From contig NZ_JAMXMB010000006.1 in the NCBI RefSeq assembly GCF_024055635.1, positions 186,001-250,000 on the forward strand: a DNA stretch of 64,000 nucleotides. The letters run 5' to 3'. Under the pieces are notes generated by a model. It was given only the letters and a program-made list of their open reading frames with translations, was not told where the DNA came from and made no database searches. Positions 1-9,446 of the stretch are shown here, in pieces. Source of the stretch: Microbacterium yannicii. GTDB taxonomy: Bacteria; Actinomycetota; Actinomycetes; Actinomycetales; Microbacteriaceae. Within the stretch, counting starts at the first letter, position 1; each line of letters begins with the position of its first letter. Both the position numbers and the translations under genes were made by a program.

Positions 1-951
1 GGCGTACTGACCGCGTGCGGTCGAACGCGCCAGGTCGGCGGGAAGGGTGACGGCGGCGAGCACCTTCTCCTTCTCGGCGCGGAGGTCCTTCGCATCGAAC
101 GAGATGGGCTCCTCCATGGCTGTCAAAGCCATGAGCTGGAGCAGGTGGTTCTGGATGACGTCGCGGGCGGCGCCGACTCCGTCGTAGTAGCCGGCGCGGC
201 CGCCCACGCCGATGTCTTCTGCCATCGTGATCTGCACGTGGTCGACATAGTTGCGGTTCCAGATCGGCTCGTACAGCTCGTTCGCGAACCGCAGCGCCAG
301 GATGTTCTGGACGGTCTCCTTGCCGAGGTAGTGATCGATCCGGAAGATCGAGTCCGTCGGAAAGGCCGAGCGCAGGACATCGTTAAGCGCGCGCGCTGAC
401 TCCAGGTCGTGACCGAACGGCTTCTCGATGACGACGCGGCGCCAGCGGTCGGGTCGGTCGGCGGTGTCGTCGACCAGACCCGACGCCTTCAGCTGCTCCG
501 CCACCAGCGGGAACGCCTTCGGCGGGATCGACAGGTAGTACGCGTGATTGCCCATCGTGCCGCGCTCGGTGTCGAGCTTGTCGACGGTGTCCTTCAGACG
601 GCGGAACGCCTCCGGGTCGTCGAACTCGCCCGAGACGAAGCGGATGCCCTGGAGCAGCTGCTGCCACGTCTCGTCGCGGAACTCGGTGCGCGCGTGCTGT
701 CGTACAGCGTCATAGACCACCTTGGCGAAGTCCTGGTCCGCCCAGTCTCGCCGGGCGAACCCGACCAGCGCGAACCCCGGGGGCAGAAGCCCGCGATTGG
801 CGAGGTCGTAGACGGCGGGCATGAGCTTCTTGCGGGAGAGATCTCCCGTGACGCCGAAGATGACGAGCGCGCTCGGGCCCGCGATGCGGTTGAGGCGACG
901 GTCTTCGGGGTCGCGCAGCGGGTTGTGCCCGCGCGTGATCTCGACGGTCAT
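1..951 (-). CDS. zwf: glucose-6-phosphate 1-dehydrogenase (partial, 3' end outside window)
   Basis: First enzyme of the oxidative pentose phosphate pathway: it oxidises glucose-6-phosphate to 6-phosphogluconolactone with reduction of NADP. 317 codons are visible, including the N-terminal Rossmann motif GVTGDLSRKK (about residues 33-42) and the substrate-binding signature RIDHYLGKE (about 204-212). The family is normally about 500 residues, so roughly the last third lies beyond the left edge. The ATG at 951 lies 15 bp after the pgi stop, so it is the last visible gene of the tkt-tal-pgi-zwf operon. In actinobacteria opcA and pgl usually follow; they would lie outside the window. Confidence 0.96.
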   Translation of the reverse strand, partial: MTVEITRGHNPLRDPEDRRLNRIAGPSALVIFGVTGDLSRKKLMPAVYDLANRGLLPPGFALVGFARRDWADQDFAKVVYDAVRQHARTEFRDETWQQLLQGIRFVSGEFDDPEAFRRLKDTVDKLDTERGTMGNHAYYLSIPPKAFPLVAEQLKASGLVDDTADRPDRWRRVVIEKPFGHDLESARALNDVLRSAFPTDSIFRIDHYLGKETVQNILALRFANELYEPIWNRNYVDHVQITMAEDIGVGGRAGYYDGVGAARDVIQNHLLQLMALTAMEEPISFDAKDLRAEKEKVLAAVTLPADLARSTARGQYA

Positions 952-966
952 GGGGGGTTCGAACTC

Positions 967-2589
967 CTACTGGGCCGCTTCGAAGAGCGAGAGCACTTCG
1001 ATCTGGGGATCGGTGAGGGTCAGGGTCACGACCGGTCGGCCGTGCCCTTCGGCGAGAACTGCCGCGTCTCCTGCTGCCTGCGCCTGGATGAGCTGGCCGA
1101 AGGTGAAGGGCCGGCCCGGGATCTCGAGATCGACGTCGGTCTGCTCGAGGATCTGGAGGAACACGCCGTTCGCGGGACCGCCCTTGTGGAACTGGCCGGT
1201 CGAGTGCAGGAAGCGCGGTCCCCAGCCGAACGTCGTGGGACGACCGGAGTCGGCGGCGACGAGCTCGCGCAAGCCGGGCAGCTGCGACAGCTCGAGCCGG
1301 TTCACGTAGGCCTGGATCGCGACGTAGCCGTCCTCGGGGAGGCGCGCCCACAGCGCGTCGAGCACGCCGGCGACGCTTCCGGATGCCGCGAGCTCCGGGT
1401 CCGACACGCGCACCTCGACGCCCTCGACGGCGAATGCCGGCGCCGTGGGCTCGGGACGCGCGTCGAGGAGACCGCGTGCAGCCACCTTGGCGGACTCGAC
1501 ATCGGGCTGGTCGAAGGGGTTGATGCCCAGCATCCGCCCGGCGATGGCCGTCGCGTACTCCCAGACCACCAGCTGGGCGCCCAGCGAGCCGCTGACGAGC
1601 AGCTCGCCCTCGTGGTGCTCGAAGAGGTGGAACTGCTTCGCCTCGTCGACGAAGCGCACGATCTGCAGGTCTGCCGGCTTCGCGTCGACCTCGGGGGAGA
1701 CCGGGAGCAGGACGACGGGCAGGATGCCGGTGCCCTCCTTGCCCGTCGACTCGGCGACGAGCTGCTCGATCCAGTCGGGCAGGCCCACGATGTGCGTGCC
1801 GTCGGTGACGAGGCCCAGCTTGTCCTTGCGGGGCTCGCCGCCGGCGATGGCGGCCGCGAGCACCAGCGCGGGGTTCTCGGGGCTGTCGATCGACACCTCG
1901 AGCAGCGTCGCCTCCGCCTCGTCGAGCAGCTCGGAGATGTCGGCGCCGGCAAGGCCCGCGGGCACCAGCCCGAAGGCCGTGAGCGCCGAGTAGCGGCCGC
2001 CGACCGTCGGGTCGGCGTTGAAGACGGTGTACCCGTCTGCGCGGGCCTCCTGGTCCAGCGGCGAGCCCGGATCGGTCACCACGACGATGCGCTCGGCGGG
2101 GTCGATGCCCAGGTCGCGGAACGCCGCCTCGAACGCGCGCTTCGCGGAATCGGTCTCGACCGTGGATCCCGACTTCGACGACACCACCAGCGCGGTGCGC
2201 GTGAGGTCGCCGGCCTGGGAATCGCCGTCGATGGCCGCGAGCACCTGGCCGGGCGCCGTGGAATCCAGGATCACCAGCGGCACACCCGAGGTCTGCGCGA
2301 TGACCTCGGGCGCGAGCGACGAGCCGCCCATGCCCGCGAGCACGATCCGCGTGACGTTCCGCGAGCGCAGCCGCTCGCGGAGAGCGAGGATCTCGGGGAC
2401 GAGCGGGCGCGAGACGCTGACCGCCTCGACCCACCCGAGGCGCTGCGATGCTTCGGCCTCGGCATCGGGTCCCCACAGCGACGCGTCGCCGCCGGTGATG
2501 CCCGATGCGACGAGGCTCGACACGAGCTCGGGCAGTGTCGCCTCGACGACGGACTTGACGTGTCCGCTGAGGTGGATGTCGAACGTCAT
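967..2589 (-). CDS. pgi: glucose-6-phosphate isomerase
   Basis: Interconverts glucose-6-phosphate and fructose-6-phosphate in the cytoplasm. The 540-residue protein has two sugar-isomerase (SIS) type regions. The phosphate-binding stretches GMGGSS (residues 86-91) and SSKSGST (137-143) are visible, and [10 protein letters not shown] lies near the C terminus. It resembles the divergent pgi form seen in some actinobacteria and as the C-terminal half of transaldolase/isomerase fusions, not the E. coli type. Its ATG overlaps the tal stop codon by 4 bp (ATGA), which suggests translational coupling. Most actinobacterial tkt-tal-zwf clusters lack pgi, so its placement here is a lineage feature. Confidence 0.93.
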   Translation of the reverse strand: MTFDIHLSGHVKSVVEATLPELVSSLVASGITGGDASLWGPDAEAEASQRLGWVEAVSVSRPLVPEILALRERLRSRNVTRIVLAGMGGSSLAPEVIAQTSGVPLVILDSTAPGQVLAAIDGDSQAGDLTRTALVVSSKSGSTVETDSAKRAFEAAFRDLGIDPAERIVVVTDPGSPLDQEARADGYTVFNADPTVGGRYSALTAFGLVPAGLAGADISELLDEAEATLLEVSIDSPENPALVLAAAIAGGEPRKDKLGLVTDGTHIVGLPDWIEQLVAESTGKEGTGILPVVLLPVSPEVDAKPADLQIVRFVDEAKQFHLFEHHEGELLVSGSLGAQLVVWEYATAIAGRMLGINPFDQPDVESAKVAARGLLDARPEPTAPAFAVEGVEVRVSDPELAASGSVAGVLDALWARLPEDGYVAIQAYVNRLELSQLPGLRELVAADSGRPTTFGWGPRFLHSTGQFHKGGPANGVFLQILEQTDVDLEIPGRPFTFGQLIQAQAAGDAAVLAEGHGRPVVTLTLTDPQIEVLSLFEAAQ

Positions 2590-3707
2590 CGGGTGGCCTG
2601 GAGCGCGTCCTCGAGCGCCGTCTTGACGGTGCCCTGCAGGTCGTGCCAGGAGGCGATGAACTTGTCGACGCCTTCGTCCTCGAGCACCTGGGTGACGTCG
2701 GCGAAGTCCACTCCGACGGCAGCCAGGCGGTCGAAGACCTCGTGCGCGGCGGCGTAGGTGCCCGTGACGGCGTCACCGGCGATCTGGCCGTGGTCGAAGG
2801 TCGCCTCCAGCGTCTTCGCCGGCATCGTGTTCACGGTGCCGGGTGCGATGAGCTCGGTGACGTACAGGGTGTCGGGGAGAGACGGGTCCTTGACGCCGGT
2901 CGACGCCCAGAGGGGCCGCTGCAGGTGAGCGCCGGCATCCGTCAGCGCCTTGGCGCGATCGGTGGCGAACTCCTGCTCGAACAGCTCGTACGCGAGACGG
3001 GCGTTCGCGACGCCGGCGAGCGACTTGAGCGCCGTGGCCTCGTCGGTGCCGATGGCCACGAGCCGCTTGTCGACCTCGGTGTCCACGCGCGAGACGAAGA
3101 ACGACGCGACCGAGTGGATGCGGGAGATGTCATGGCCGTTCGCCTGAGCCTGCTCGAGGCCCGCGAGGTAGGCCTCGATGACCGCCGCGTAGCGCTCCAG
3201 GCTGAAGATCAGCGTCACGTTGACCGAGATGCCCTCGGCTAGCACGGCGGTGATCGCCGGCAGGCCGGCCTTCGTCGCGGGGATCTTGATGTGCACGTTG
3301 GGGCGGTCGACCTTCGCCCACAGCTCCTTGGCCTGGGCGATCGTCGCGTCGGTGTCGTGGGCGAGGTCGGGGGAGACCTCGATCGACACGCGGCCGTCGA
3401 CGCCGTCCGTCGCGTCGTAGACCGGCCGGAAGATGTCCGCCGCGTCGCGCACGTCGTCCGTCGTCGCGGCGAAGATCGCGTCGTCGACGGAGGCGCCCGC
3501 CGCGGCGAGCTCCGAGATCTGTGCGGCGTACGAGTGACCGCCGCCGCCGATCGCGCCCTGGAAGATCGTGGGGTTGGTCGTCACGCCGCTGACGTTGCGC
3601 GTCGAGATGAGCTCGGTCAGATTGCCCGACGTGATGCGCTCGCGGGACAGGTCGTCGAGCCAGATGCTCACGCCCTCGGCGACCAGCTTCTCAGTGGGGG
3701 TGCTCAT
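2586..3707 (-). CDS. tal: transaldolase
   Basis: Transfers a dihydroxyacetone unit between sugar phosphates in the non-oxidative pentose phosphate pathway. The 373-residue protein has the N-terminal motif [11 protein letters not shown] and the active-site stretch [11 protein letters not shown], with the Schiff-base lysine at residue 141. Its length fits the actinobacterial/cyanobacterial transaldolase class. The ATG at 3707 follows a clear GAGGAGAAG ribosome binding site and lies 18 bp downstream of the tkt stop. The 3' end overlaps pgi by 4 bp. Confidence 0.96.
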   Translation of the reverse strand: MSTPTEKLVAEGVSIWLDDLSRERITSGNLTELISTRNVSGVTTNPTIFQGAIGGGGHSYAAQISELAAAGASVDDAIFAATTDDVRDAADIFRPVYDATDGVDGRVSIEVSPDLAHDTDATIAQAKELWAKVDRPNVHIKIPATKAGLPAITAVLAEGISVNVTLIFSLERYAAVIEAYLAGLEQAQANGHDISRIHSVASFFVSRVDTEVDKRLVAIGTDEATALKSLAGVANARLAYELFEQEFATDRAKALTDAGAHLQRPLWASTGVKDPSLPDTLYVTELIAPGTVNTMPAKTLEATFDHGQIAGDAVTGTYAAAHEVFDRLAAVGVDFADVTQVLEDEGVDKFIASWHDLQGTVKTALEDALQATR

Positions 3708-3725
3708 GCTGCCTTCTCCTCGTGC

Positions 3726-5828
3726 TTAAACGTCGCTCGCGGCCGCGAGGGTCTCGCGGGCGGCCTCGACAACGGCGTCGGCGGTGATGCCGAATTTCTG
3801 GAACAGGGTCTTGTAGTCGGCCGACGCGCCGAAATGGTCGATCGCGACGGAGCGGCCGGCGTCGCCGACGATGCCGCGCCAGGTGAGCGCCGAGCCGGCT
3901 TCCACCGACACACGCGCCTTGACCGCGGCGGGGAGGACCGACTCGCGGTACGCGGCGTCCTGCTCGTCGAACCACTCCAGCGAGGGTGCCGACACCACGC
4001 GGGCGTTCACGCCCTCGGCGGCGAGCGTCTCGCGGGCCGAGACGGCGAGCTGCACCTCGGAGCCGGTAGCGATCAGGATGACGTCGGGCGTGCCGCCCGG
4101 GGCCTCGGCGAGGATGTACGCACCCTTCGCGACACCGTCCGTCGACGCGAAGGCGTCATCGGATGCCTCGGCCGTCCCCCGCTCGAACACCGGGATGTTC
4201 TGGCGGGTCAGCGCGATGCCCGTCGGGCCGCCCTTGCGGCGCAGGATCTCGAGCCACGCGGCAGAGGTCTCGTTCGCGTCGGCCGGCCGCACCACGGTGA
4301 AGTTCGGGATGGCGCGCAGGGTGGCGAGCTGCTCGACCGGCTGGTGGGTCGGGCCGTCCTCGCCGAGGGCGACGGAGTCGTGGGTCCACACGAAGATCGA
4401 CGGGATGTCCATCAGCGCGGCCAGCCGCACCGACGGGCGCATGTAGTCGCTGAAGATCAGGAACGTGCCGCCGAACGGGCGGGTCGGTCCGTGCAGCTTG
4501 ATGCCGTTGACGATGGCGCCCATCGCGTGCTCGCGGATGCCGAAGTGCAGCACGCGGCCGTAGGGGTCGCCTGCCCACTCGTGCGTCGACCACTCCGACG
4601 GGATGAACGACTTCGCATCCTTGATCGTCGTGAGGTTGGACTCGGCGAGGTCGGCCGAGCCGCCCCACAGCTCGGGCAGCTCGGCGGCGAGGGCGTTGAT
4701 CACGATGCCCGACGCGGCGCGCGTGGAGACGTCCTTGCCGGCCTCGAACGACGGCAGTGCGGATGCCACGTCCTCCGGCAGCTCGCCGGTTTCGAGGCGG
4801 TCGAACAGCGCCTTGCGCTCGGGGTTCGCGGCAGCCCAGGCGTCGAACGACTCCTGCCAGGCGGCGCGTGCCTCGGCGGCGCGATCCTTCAGTGCGCGGG
4901 TGTGCGCCAGCACGTCGTCCGCCACTACGAAGGACTGCTCGGGGTCGAAGCCGAGGACCTTCTTGGTCGCAGCGAGCTCGTCGGCGCCGAGCGCCGAGCC
5001 GTGGATCTTGCCGGTGTTCTGCTTGCCCGGCGAGGGCCAGCCGATGATCGTGCGCAGGATGATGAGCGACGGCTTCGCCGTCTCGCCCTTGGCCGCCTCG
5101 AGCGCCGCGTACAGCTCGGCGACGTCTTCGACGTACTCGCCGGTCTTCTTCCAGTCCACGACCTGCACATGCCAGCCGTAGGCCTCGTAGCGCTTCGCGA
5201 CGTCCTCGGTGAAGGCGACGTTGGTGTCGTCCTCGATGGAGATCTGGTTGGAGTCGTAGATCGCGATGAGGTTGCCGAGGGCCTGATGGCCGGCCAGCGA
5301 CGAGGCCTCGGAGGTGATGCCCTCCTGAAGATCGCCGTCGCCCGCGATGACGTAGATGTGGTGGTCGAACGGGGACGTGCCCTCAGCCGCGTCCGGATCG
5401 AACAGGCCGCGCTCGTAGCGGGCGGCGTAGGCGAAGCCGACCGAGGACGCGAGGCCCTGGCCGAGCGGGCCCGTCGTGATCTCGACGCCCTTGGTGTGCC
5501 CGTACTCGGGGTGCCCCGGCGTGAGCGAGCCCCAGGTGCGCAGCGCCTTGAGGTCGTCGAGCTCCAGGCCGAACCCGCCGAGGTAGAGCTGCACGTACTG
5601 GGTGAGCGAGGAGTGGCCGGCCGACAGGATGAACCGGTCGCGACCGACCCAGTGGGTGTCGGCGGGGTCGTGGCGCAACACGTGCTGGTAGAGCAGGTAC
5701 GCCGCCGGCGCCAGGCTCATCGCGGTGCCGGGGTGGCCGTTGCCGACCTTCTCCACCGCATCCGCAGCGAGCACGCGGGCAGTGTCCACCGCGCGCCGAT
5801 CGATCTCATCCCAACGCAGTTCCGACAC
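3726..5828 (-). CDS. tkt: transketolase
   Basis: Thiamine-diphosphate enzyme that moves two-carbon units between sugar phosphates. I chose the GTG at 5828, which gives 700 residues, the usual family length; AAAGGCGG sits just upstream. An in-frame extension to 6014 is open but has no family-like sequence. Visible motifs are [10 protein letters not shown] (residues 29-38, active-site His32), the TPP/Mg motif GDGDLQEG near 170, and [10 protein letters not shown] in the pyrimidine-binding domain. It is the first gene of the tkt-tal-pgi-zwf operon and diverges from ctaB, as in many actinobacteria. Confidence 0.96.
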   Translation of the reverse strand: MSELRWDEIDRRAVDTARVLAADAVEKVGNGHPGTAMSLAPAAYLLYQHVLRHDPADTHWVGRDRFILSAGHSSLTQYVQLYLGGFGLELDDLKALRTWGSLTPGHPEYGHTKGVEITTGPLGQGLASSVGFAYAARYERGLFDPDAAEGTSPFDHHIYVIAGDGDLQEGITSEASSLAGHQALGNLIAIYDSNQISIEDDTNVAFTEDVAKRYEAYGWHVQVVDWKKTGEYVEDVAELYAALEAAKGETAKPSLIILRTIIGWPSPGKQNTGKIHGSALGADELAATKKVLGFDPEQSFVVADDVLAHTRALKDRAAEARAAWQESFDAWAAANPERKALFDRLETGELPEDVASALPSFEAGKDVSTRAASGIVINALAAELPELWGGSADLAESNLTTIKDAKSFIPSEWSTHEWAGDPYGRVLHFGIREHAMGAIVNGIKLHGPTRPFGGTFLIFSDYMRPSVRLAALMDIPSIFVWTHDSVALGEDGPTHQPVEQLATLRAIPNFTVVRPADANETSAAWLEILRRKGGPTGIALTRQNIPVFERGTAEASDDAFASTDGVAKGAYILAEAPGGTPDVILIATGSEVQLAVSARETLAAEGVNARVVSAPSLEWFDEQDAAYRESVLPAAVKARVSVEAGSALTWRGIVGDAGRSVAIDHFGASADYKTLFQKFGITADAVVEAARETLAAASDV

Positions 5829-6175
5829 CGGGCCGCCTTTCTCGAGGAGGTGCGCCCAGAATGTGGCCGGCTCGCGGCCCTTGTCCGGATGGAGAAGGGG
5901 GAATCGGCGACGGGCGCGCGTGTATCTCAGCATAGCGAAGGGGTAGGCCTCCGAGGCCATGCGAGACGTGTATGTGACGCAGTCTTGCGATGCCCCGCAC
6001 GCCGTGGATGACATGCCGGTGTCGCCGGCGTCACGTTCTGCTCACCGCGCGTCGCGCGGCGATGTGATCCGCCGGCAGCGCTGCCCGGTGGCCGCCCGGC
6101 GTCCGCCCGGCGCGGGTCGCGACACGCCGATGCCCTAGACTTGTGGCGAATCTGCAGGCGGCGATTGCGGGGGCC
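5829..6175. other. 347-bp divergent intergenic region between tkt and ctaB
   Basis: No gene is supported here. On the minus strand a -10-like TATGCT (5934 to 5929) would give tkt a leader of about 95 nt; no good -35 is visible. A 13-bp palindrome GGCCTCCGAGGCC lies at 5946-5958. On the plus strand TAGACT (6136-6141) is a plausible ctaB -10 box. I see no small ORF with a ribosome binding site and no RNA gene. Confidence 0.5.
6136..6141 (+). promoter_or_regulatory. candidate -10 box of ctaB
   Basis: TAGACT matches the TANNNT form seen before many genes of this window. Transcription would start near 6147-6148, downstream of the upstream GTG at 6143. This is the reason I place the ctaB start at ATG 6176. 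Confidence 0.5.
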
Positions 6176-7132
6176 ATGGACAGCACGAAGACGGCAGGAG
6201 CCGGCGCCGGACCCACCCGGTCGGGCGCCGTCGAGGCACCCCGGCCTCGGCAGAGCTTCGGTCGCACCGTCCGCGCCTACGTCGCGCTGATGAAGCCGCG
6301 CGTGCTAGAACTGCTCCTGGTCACCACTGTTCCGGTGATGATCCTCGCTGACGGCGGCTTCCCGAACATCTGGCTCGTCGTCGCCACCGTCATCGGCGGC
6401 ACGGCGAGCGCCGGCTCGGCCGCCGCATTCAACATGTACCTCGATCGGGACATCGACGCGCACATGCAGCGCACGGTGAACCGTCCGCTGGTGACCGGCG
6501 AGGTGTCGCCTCGTGGCGCCCTGATCTTCGCGTGGTCGCTCGCGGTCTTCTCCACCGTCTGGCTCTGGCTCACCACGAACTGGCTGGCAGCGACGCTGTC
6601 GGCCGTCGCCATCTTCTTCTACGTCGTGATCTACACGATGATCCTCAAGCGCCGGACGGAGCAGAACATCGTGTGGGGCGGCATCGCGGGCTGCTTCCCG
6701 GTGCTGATCGGCTGGACGGCCGTGACCGGCACCCTGGCCTGGCCGCCGGTGATCCTGTTCGCGCTCGTGTTCCTCTGGACGCCGCCGCACTACTGGCCGC
6801 TGTCGATGAAGTACAAGGACCAGTACGAGAACGTCCAGGTGCCGATGCTGGGTGCGACTCGCGGCGGCTCCCAGGTCGGCCTCCAGGTCATCCTCTACGC
6901 GTGGGCGACCGTCGTCTGCTCGCTGCTGCTCATCCCGGTCGCGGGCATGGGCCTGGTCTACACCGTGTCGGCCCTGGTCTTCGGCGGCTGGTTCATCTAC
7001 GAGTCGCACGTGCTCTACCACCGCGCGGTGCAGGGCACCGAGCCGCGCCCCATGCGCGTGTTCCACGCCTCGATCACGTACCTGACGCTGCTCTTCGTCG
7101 CGATCGCGGTCGACCCGCTGCTGCCGTTCTGA
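6176..7132 (+). CDS. ctaB: protoheme IX farnesyltransferase (heme O synthase)
   Basis: Integral membrane prenyltransferase that adds a farnesyl group to heme B to form heme O for cytochrome aa3 oxidase. From ATG 6176 it has 318 residues. The UbiA-family motif NMYLDRDID (N86, D90, D94) and the second polar motif YTMILKRRT are visible, with about nine membrane segments. A GTG at 6143 would add 11 residues but lies one base after a -10 box, so it is less likely. ctaA (9447-10403) supplies the next step, heme O to heme A, and SURF1 (28760-29656) assists oxidase assembly. Confidence 0.93.
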   Translation: MDSTKTAGAGAGPTRSGAVEAPRPRQSFGRTVRAYVALMKPRVLELLLVTTVPVMILADGGFPNIWLVVATVIGGTASAGSAAAFNMYLDRDIDAHMQRTVNRPLVTGEVSPRGALIFAWSLAVFSTVWLWLTTNWLAATLSAVAIFFYVVIYTMILKRRTEQNIVWGGIAGCFPVLIGWTAVTGTLAWPPVILFALVFLWTPPHYWPLSMKYKDQYENVQVPMLGATRGGSQVGLQVILYAWATVVCSLLLIPVAGMGLVYTVSALVFGGWFIYESHVLYHRAVQGTEPRPMRVFHASITYLTLLFVAIAVDPLLPF

Positions 7133-7144
7133 TCCCGCAGCCGC

Positions 7145-7171
7145 TGTCGATTCCGGGCGGGCTCGTTCGTC
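7145..7171 (+). promoter_or_regulatory. candidate ECF42-dependent promoter
   Basis: TGTCGA (7145-7150), a 17-bp spacer and CGTC (7168-7171) lie 46 bp upstream of the DGPF gene. This agrees with my recollection of the motif reported for ECF42 sigma factors (TGTCGA at -35 and CG[A/T]C at -10). The next operon gene encodes a sigma factor of that type, so autoregulation is inferred. Confidence 0.6.
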
Positions 7172-7217
7172 GGATGGATGAGGGGCACAATGCTCCTCGA
7201 CGGCGAAGGAGGACGAC

Positions 7218-7571
7218 ATGGCGCAGTATCTGATCCTGATCTACGGCGATGAGGCGCAGTGGGATGCGCGCAGCGAAGACGAGAGGCGGGCGGTCGACGC
7301 CGGCCACGCCGAGTTCCGCGAGCGCGCCGGCTCGGTGATCATCTCATCGGGCGAGCTCGAGTCGAGCCGCATGGCGACCAGCCTGCGTCCGGGTGGGGAG
7401 CAACCGCTCGTGACGGACGGCCCCTTCCTGGAGACGAAGGAGGTCCTCGGCGGGTTCTACCTCGTCGACGTGCCGGACCTCGACGCGGCGCTCCGTCTGG
7501 CCGGACTGCTGCATGAGACCTCCGAGCAGCACGGCGGCGTGCAGGTGCAGCCGCTGGTCGACCACTCCTGA
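7218..7571 (+). CDS. DGPF/YCII-domain protein, ECF sigma partner
   Basis: A 117-residue protein with the hallmark TDGPFLETKE (about residues 66-75) and an alpha/beta ferredoxin-like YCII fold. The biochemical function of DGPF proteins is not established. They are known as genomic partners of ECF42 sigma factors, and that pairing is present here: the sigma gene starts 5 bp after this stop codon. GAAGGAGGACGAC just before ATG is a strong ribosome binding site. A TGTCGA-N17-CGTC promoter lies upstream. Confidence 0.85.
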   Translation: MAQYLILIYGDEAQWDARSEDERRAVDAGHAEFRERAGSVIISSGELESSRMATSLRPGGEQPLVTDGPFLETKEVLGGFYLVDVPDLDAALRLAGLLHETSEQHGGVQVQPLVDHS

Positions 7572-7576
7572 ACGCG

Positions 7577-8863
7577 ATGGTCGCCATGTCCCCTCCATCC
7601 GGTGCGGCGCGCGGAGCGTCCGGGGGGCCCGGCTCAGCCGGGCCGTCGGCGGCTCCGGACGTCGTGCACGCCGCCCTCGCCGACGCCCACCGCTCCGAGT
7701 GGGCGGCGGTCGTCGCGGCGACGGCGCGGCTCACCGGTGACCTCGACCTCGCCGAGGAGTGCGCGCAGGAGGCGTTCACGCGTGCGGTCGATCTGTGGCC
7801 GAGCCGCGGCATCCCGGATCGTCCGGGTGCGTGGCTGACGACCGTCGCCGCCAACCGCGCGAGGGACGTGCTCCGGCGGGAGACGGCCCTGCGGCGCCGC
7901 CTCCCGCTGCTCGTCCGGGAGGATCTGCCCGACGACGGCGCATCGTGGCACTCGGACGATCGGCTGCGGCTGATCTTCACCTGCTGCCACCCCGCCCTCG
8001 CCCGCGAGGCGCAGGTCGCGCTCACGCTGCGGCTGGTGTGCGGCGTGTCGACCGCCGACATCGCGGCGGCCTTCCTCCTGGGCGAGTCCGCGATGGCCGC
8101 CCGCGTGACGCGCGCGAAGCGCAAGATCGCGACGGCACGCATCCCCTTCCGCGTGCCGGAGGCCTGGGAGCTTCCCGAGCGCGTCGGGGTGGTCTGCGAT
8201 GTGCTGTACCTCGTCTTCACCGTCGGGCACGCGCCGCCCTCGGGGGATGCCGTCGTCCGGGCGGATCTGGTGGAGGAGTCCATCGCGCTGACGCGCATGC
8301 TGCGCGGACTGCTGCCCGCCGACCGCTCGGTGGCGGGGCTGCTCGCCCTCATGCTGCTCATCGACGCCCGCCGCGACACCCGCGACGAGCTGCTCGCCGA
8401 TCAGGATCGCTCCCGATGGGACCGGGCCCTGATCGACGAGGGGCTCGGCCTGCTCGCGACGGCCTCGGCCGGAGCGGTGGACCGCTTTGCGATCTCGGCT
8501 GCCATCGCCGCCGTGCACGCGCAGGCGCCGACGTGGGCCGACACCGACTGGACGCGGATCGCCGTCCTCTACCGGCTGCTCGCTCAGGCCTGGCAGAGCC
8601 CCGTGGTCGCTCTCAACGGCGCTGTCGCGATCGGCATGCGCGACGGCCCCGCGGCCGGGCTGGCGGCGGTCGACGCGGTCGCCCATGAGCCTGCGCTCAT
8701 GCGGTACCCGTACCTTCCCGCCGCGCGGGCGGCGTTCCTCATGGATCTCGGCCGCTGGGCCGAGGCGGCCGACGCCTACGCGGAAGCCGCCCGGCTCGCC
8801 GGGAGCGAAGCGGAGCGGCAGCGGCTGCAGGAGCAGACGGCGCGGGCTCGGTCGCTGGCCTGA
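7577..8863 (+). CDS. ECF RNA polymerase sigma factor, ECF42-like, with long C-terminal extension
   Basis: A 428-residue protein; classical ECF sigmas have about 200. The sigma-2 region covers about 28-95 (CAQEAFTRAVDLWP, then GAWLTTVAANRARD) and sigma-4 follows (CGVSTADIAAAFLLGE). A large C-terminal extension carries LYLVFTVGHAPPSG, LADQDRSRWDRALI and a TPR-like segment LGRWAEAADAYAEAARLA near the end. This layout is typical of ECF42, which lack a classical anti-sigma factor and pair with DGPF proteins. No anti-sigma gene is nearby. A second ATG at 7586 is also possible as start. A convergent terminator follows at 8884-8928. Confidence 0.9.
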   Translation: MVAMSPPSGAARGASGGPGSAGPSAAPDVVHAALADAHRSEWAAVVAATARLTGDLDLAEECAQEAFTRAVDLWPSRGIPDRPGAWLTTVAANRARDVLRRETALRRRLPLLVREDLPDDGASWHSDDRLRLIFTCCHPALAREAQVALTLRLVCGVSTADIAAAFLLGESAMAARVTRAKRKIATARIPFRVPEAWELPERVGVVCDVLYLVFTVGHAPPSGDAVVRADLVEESIALTRMLRGLLPADRSVAGLLALMLLIDARRDTRDELLADQDRSRWDRALIDEGLGLLATASAGAVDRFAISAAIAAVHAQAPTWADTDWTRIAVLYRLLAQAWQSPVVALNGAVAIGMRDGPAAGLAAVDAVAHEPALMRYPYLPAARAAFLMDLGRWAEAADAYAEAARLAGSEAERQRLQEQTARARSLA

Positions 8864-8883
8864 CGGCCGCGGCGCCCGCGGAT

Positions 8884-8928
8884 ACGACGAAGCCGCAGAG
8901 AGCACGAGGCTCCCTGCGGCTTCGTCGT
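8884..8928. terminator. bidirectional terminator hairpin
   Basis: Perfect 15-bp inverted repeat ACGACGAAGCCGCAG (8884-8898) / CTGCGGCTTCGTCGT (8914-8928), with a nested GAGC/GCTC pair in the loop. It lies between the convergent sigma gene and the small membrane-protein gene. Confidence 0.8.
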
Positions 8929-8932
8929 GGTG

Positions 8933-9352
8933 TCAGCGCGAGGCGACGGGGGCGTCGGCCTCGACGGCCGGCGCGGCCTCGACAGCGGGCGCGTCTTCGG
9001 CCCGGGCCGGCTCGGTCGCCTCGGGGGCCGCCGCGGCGGTCTCGGTCTCGGCGCTCCAGTCGATGGGCTCGACGACCTCCACCGGCGCGTGCGGGCGCAG
9101 CGTGGAGAGGGCGGCGATGCCGAGGGCGAGGAGGATGCCGATGACGCCGGCGCCGATGAGGATCCCGCCGAGCTGCGCGATCGACTGGCCGACGTAGACG
9201 TCGACGCCGGTCGCGGTGCCATCGGTCAGGGTCGTCGTCATCGAGGCGATCTTGTCGGTGGTGATGAACCAGCCGCCGGCGGCGGTCGCCAGGGAGACGA
9301 CGACGAGGCCCCAGAACGGGATGCTGCGGATGAGACGGGGACGGGTGGACAT
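8933..9352 (-). CDS. small two-helix membrane protein with acidic Ala/Pro/Glu tail
   Basis: A 139-residue protein of unknown function. Starting at ATG 9352 (MSTRPRLIRS), preceded by GAGGAG, it has one membrane helix near residues 12-30, a short Thr-rich external loop, a second Gly-rich helix near 60-85, and a low-complexity tail rich in Ala, Glu and Pro. An in-frame upstream ATG at 9403 would add 17 residues but has no ribosome binding site. I recognise no catalytic motif. It lies between the ECF42 sigma gene and ctaA, with no evidence that it belongs to either unit. Confidence 0.7.
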   Translation of the reverse strand: MSTRPRLIRSIPFWGLVVVSLATAAGGWFITTDKIASMTTTLTDGTATGVDVYVGQSIAQLGGILIGAGVIGILLALGIAALSTLRPHAPVEVVEPIDWSAETETAAAAPEATEPARAEDAPAVEAAPAVEADAPVASR

Positions 9353-9446
9353 GTGTCGATCACTCCTCGGGATGCGCGACCCGTGGTGGCCGCGGCATCC
9401 CACCCTGGCAAAGGAGTCCGTGCGACGCCAATCCGGTTGCTATGGA

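Noticed and set aside
409..2757. A 782-codon open frame on the plus strand opposite pgi, and similar long frames opposite tal, tkt, sufB/sufD and the bkd genes
   Set aside because: Typical antisense open frames in high-GC coding DNA. The products are Arg/Ala/Gly/Asp-rich without any family motif, and the minus-strand or plus-strand partner is in each case a complete known enzyme.
6143..6175. GTG 6143 as ctaB start
   Set aside because: It lies one base after a TAGACT -10 box and lacks a ribosome binding site. ATG 6176 gives the normal family length.
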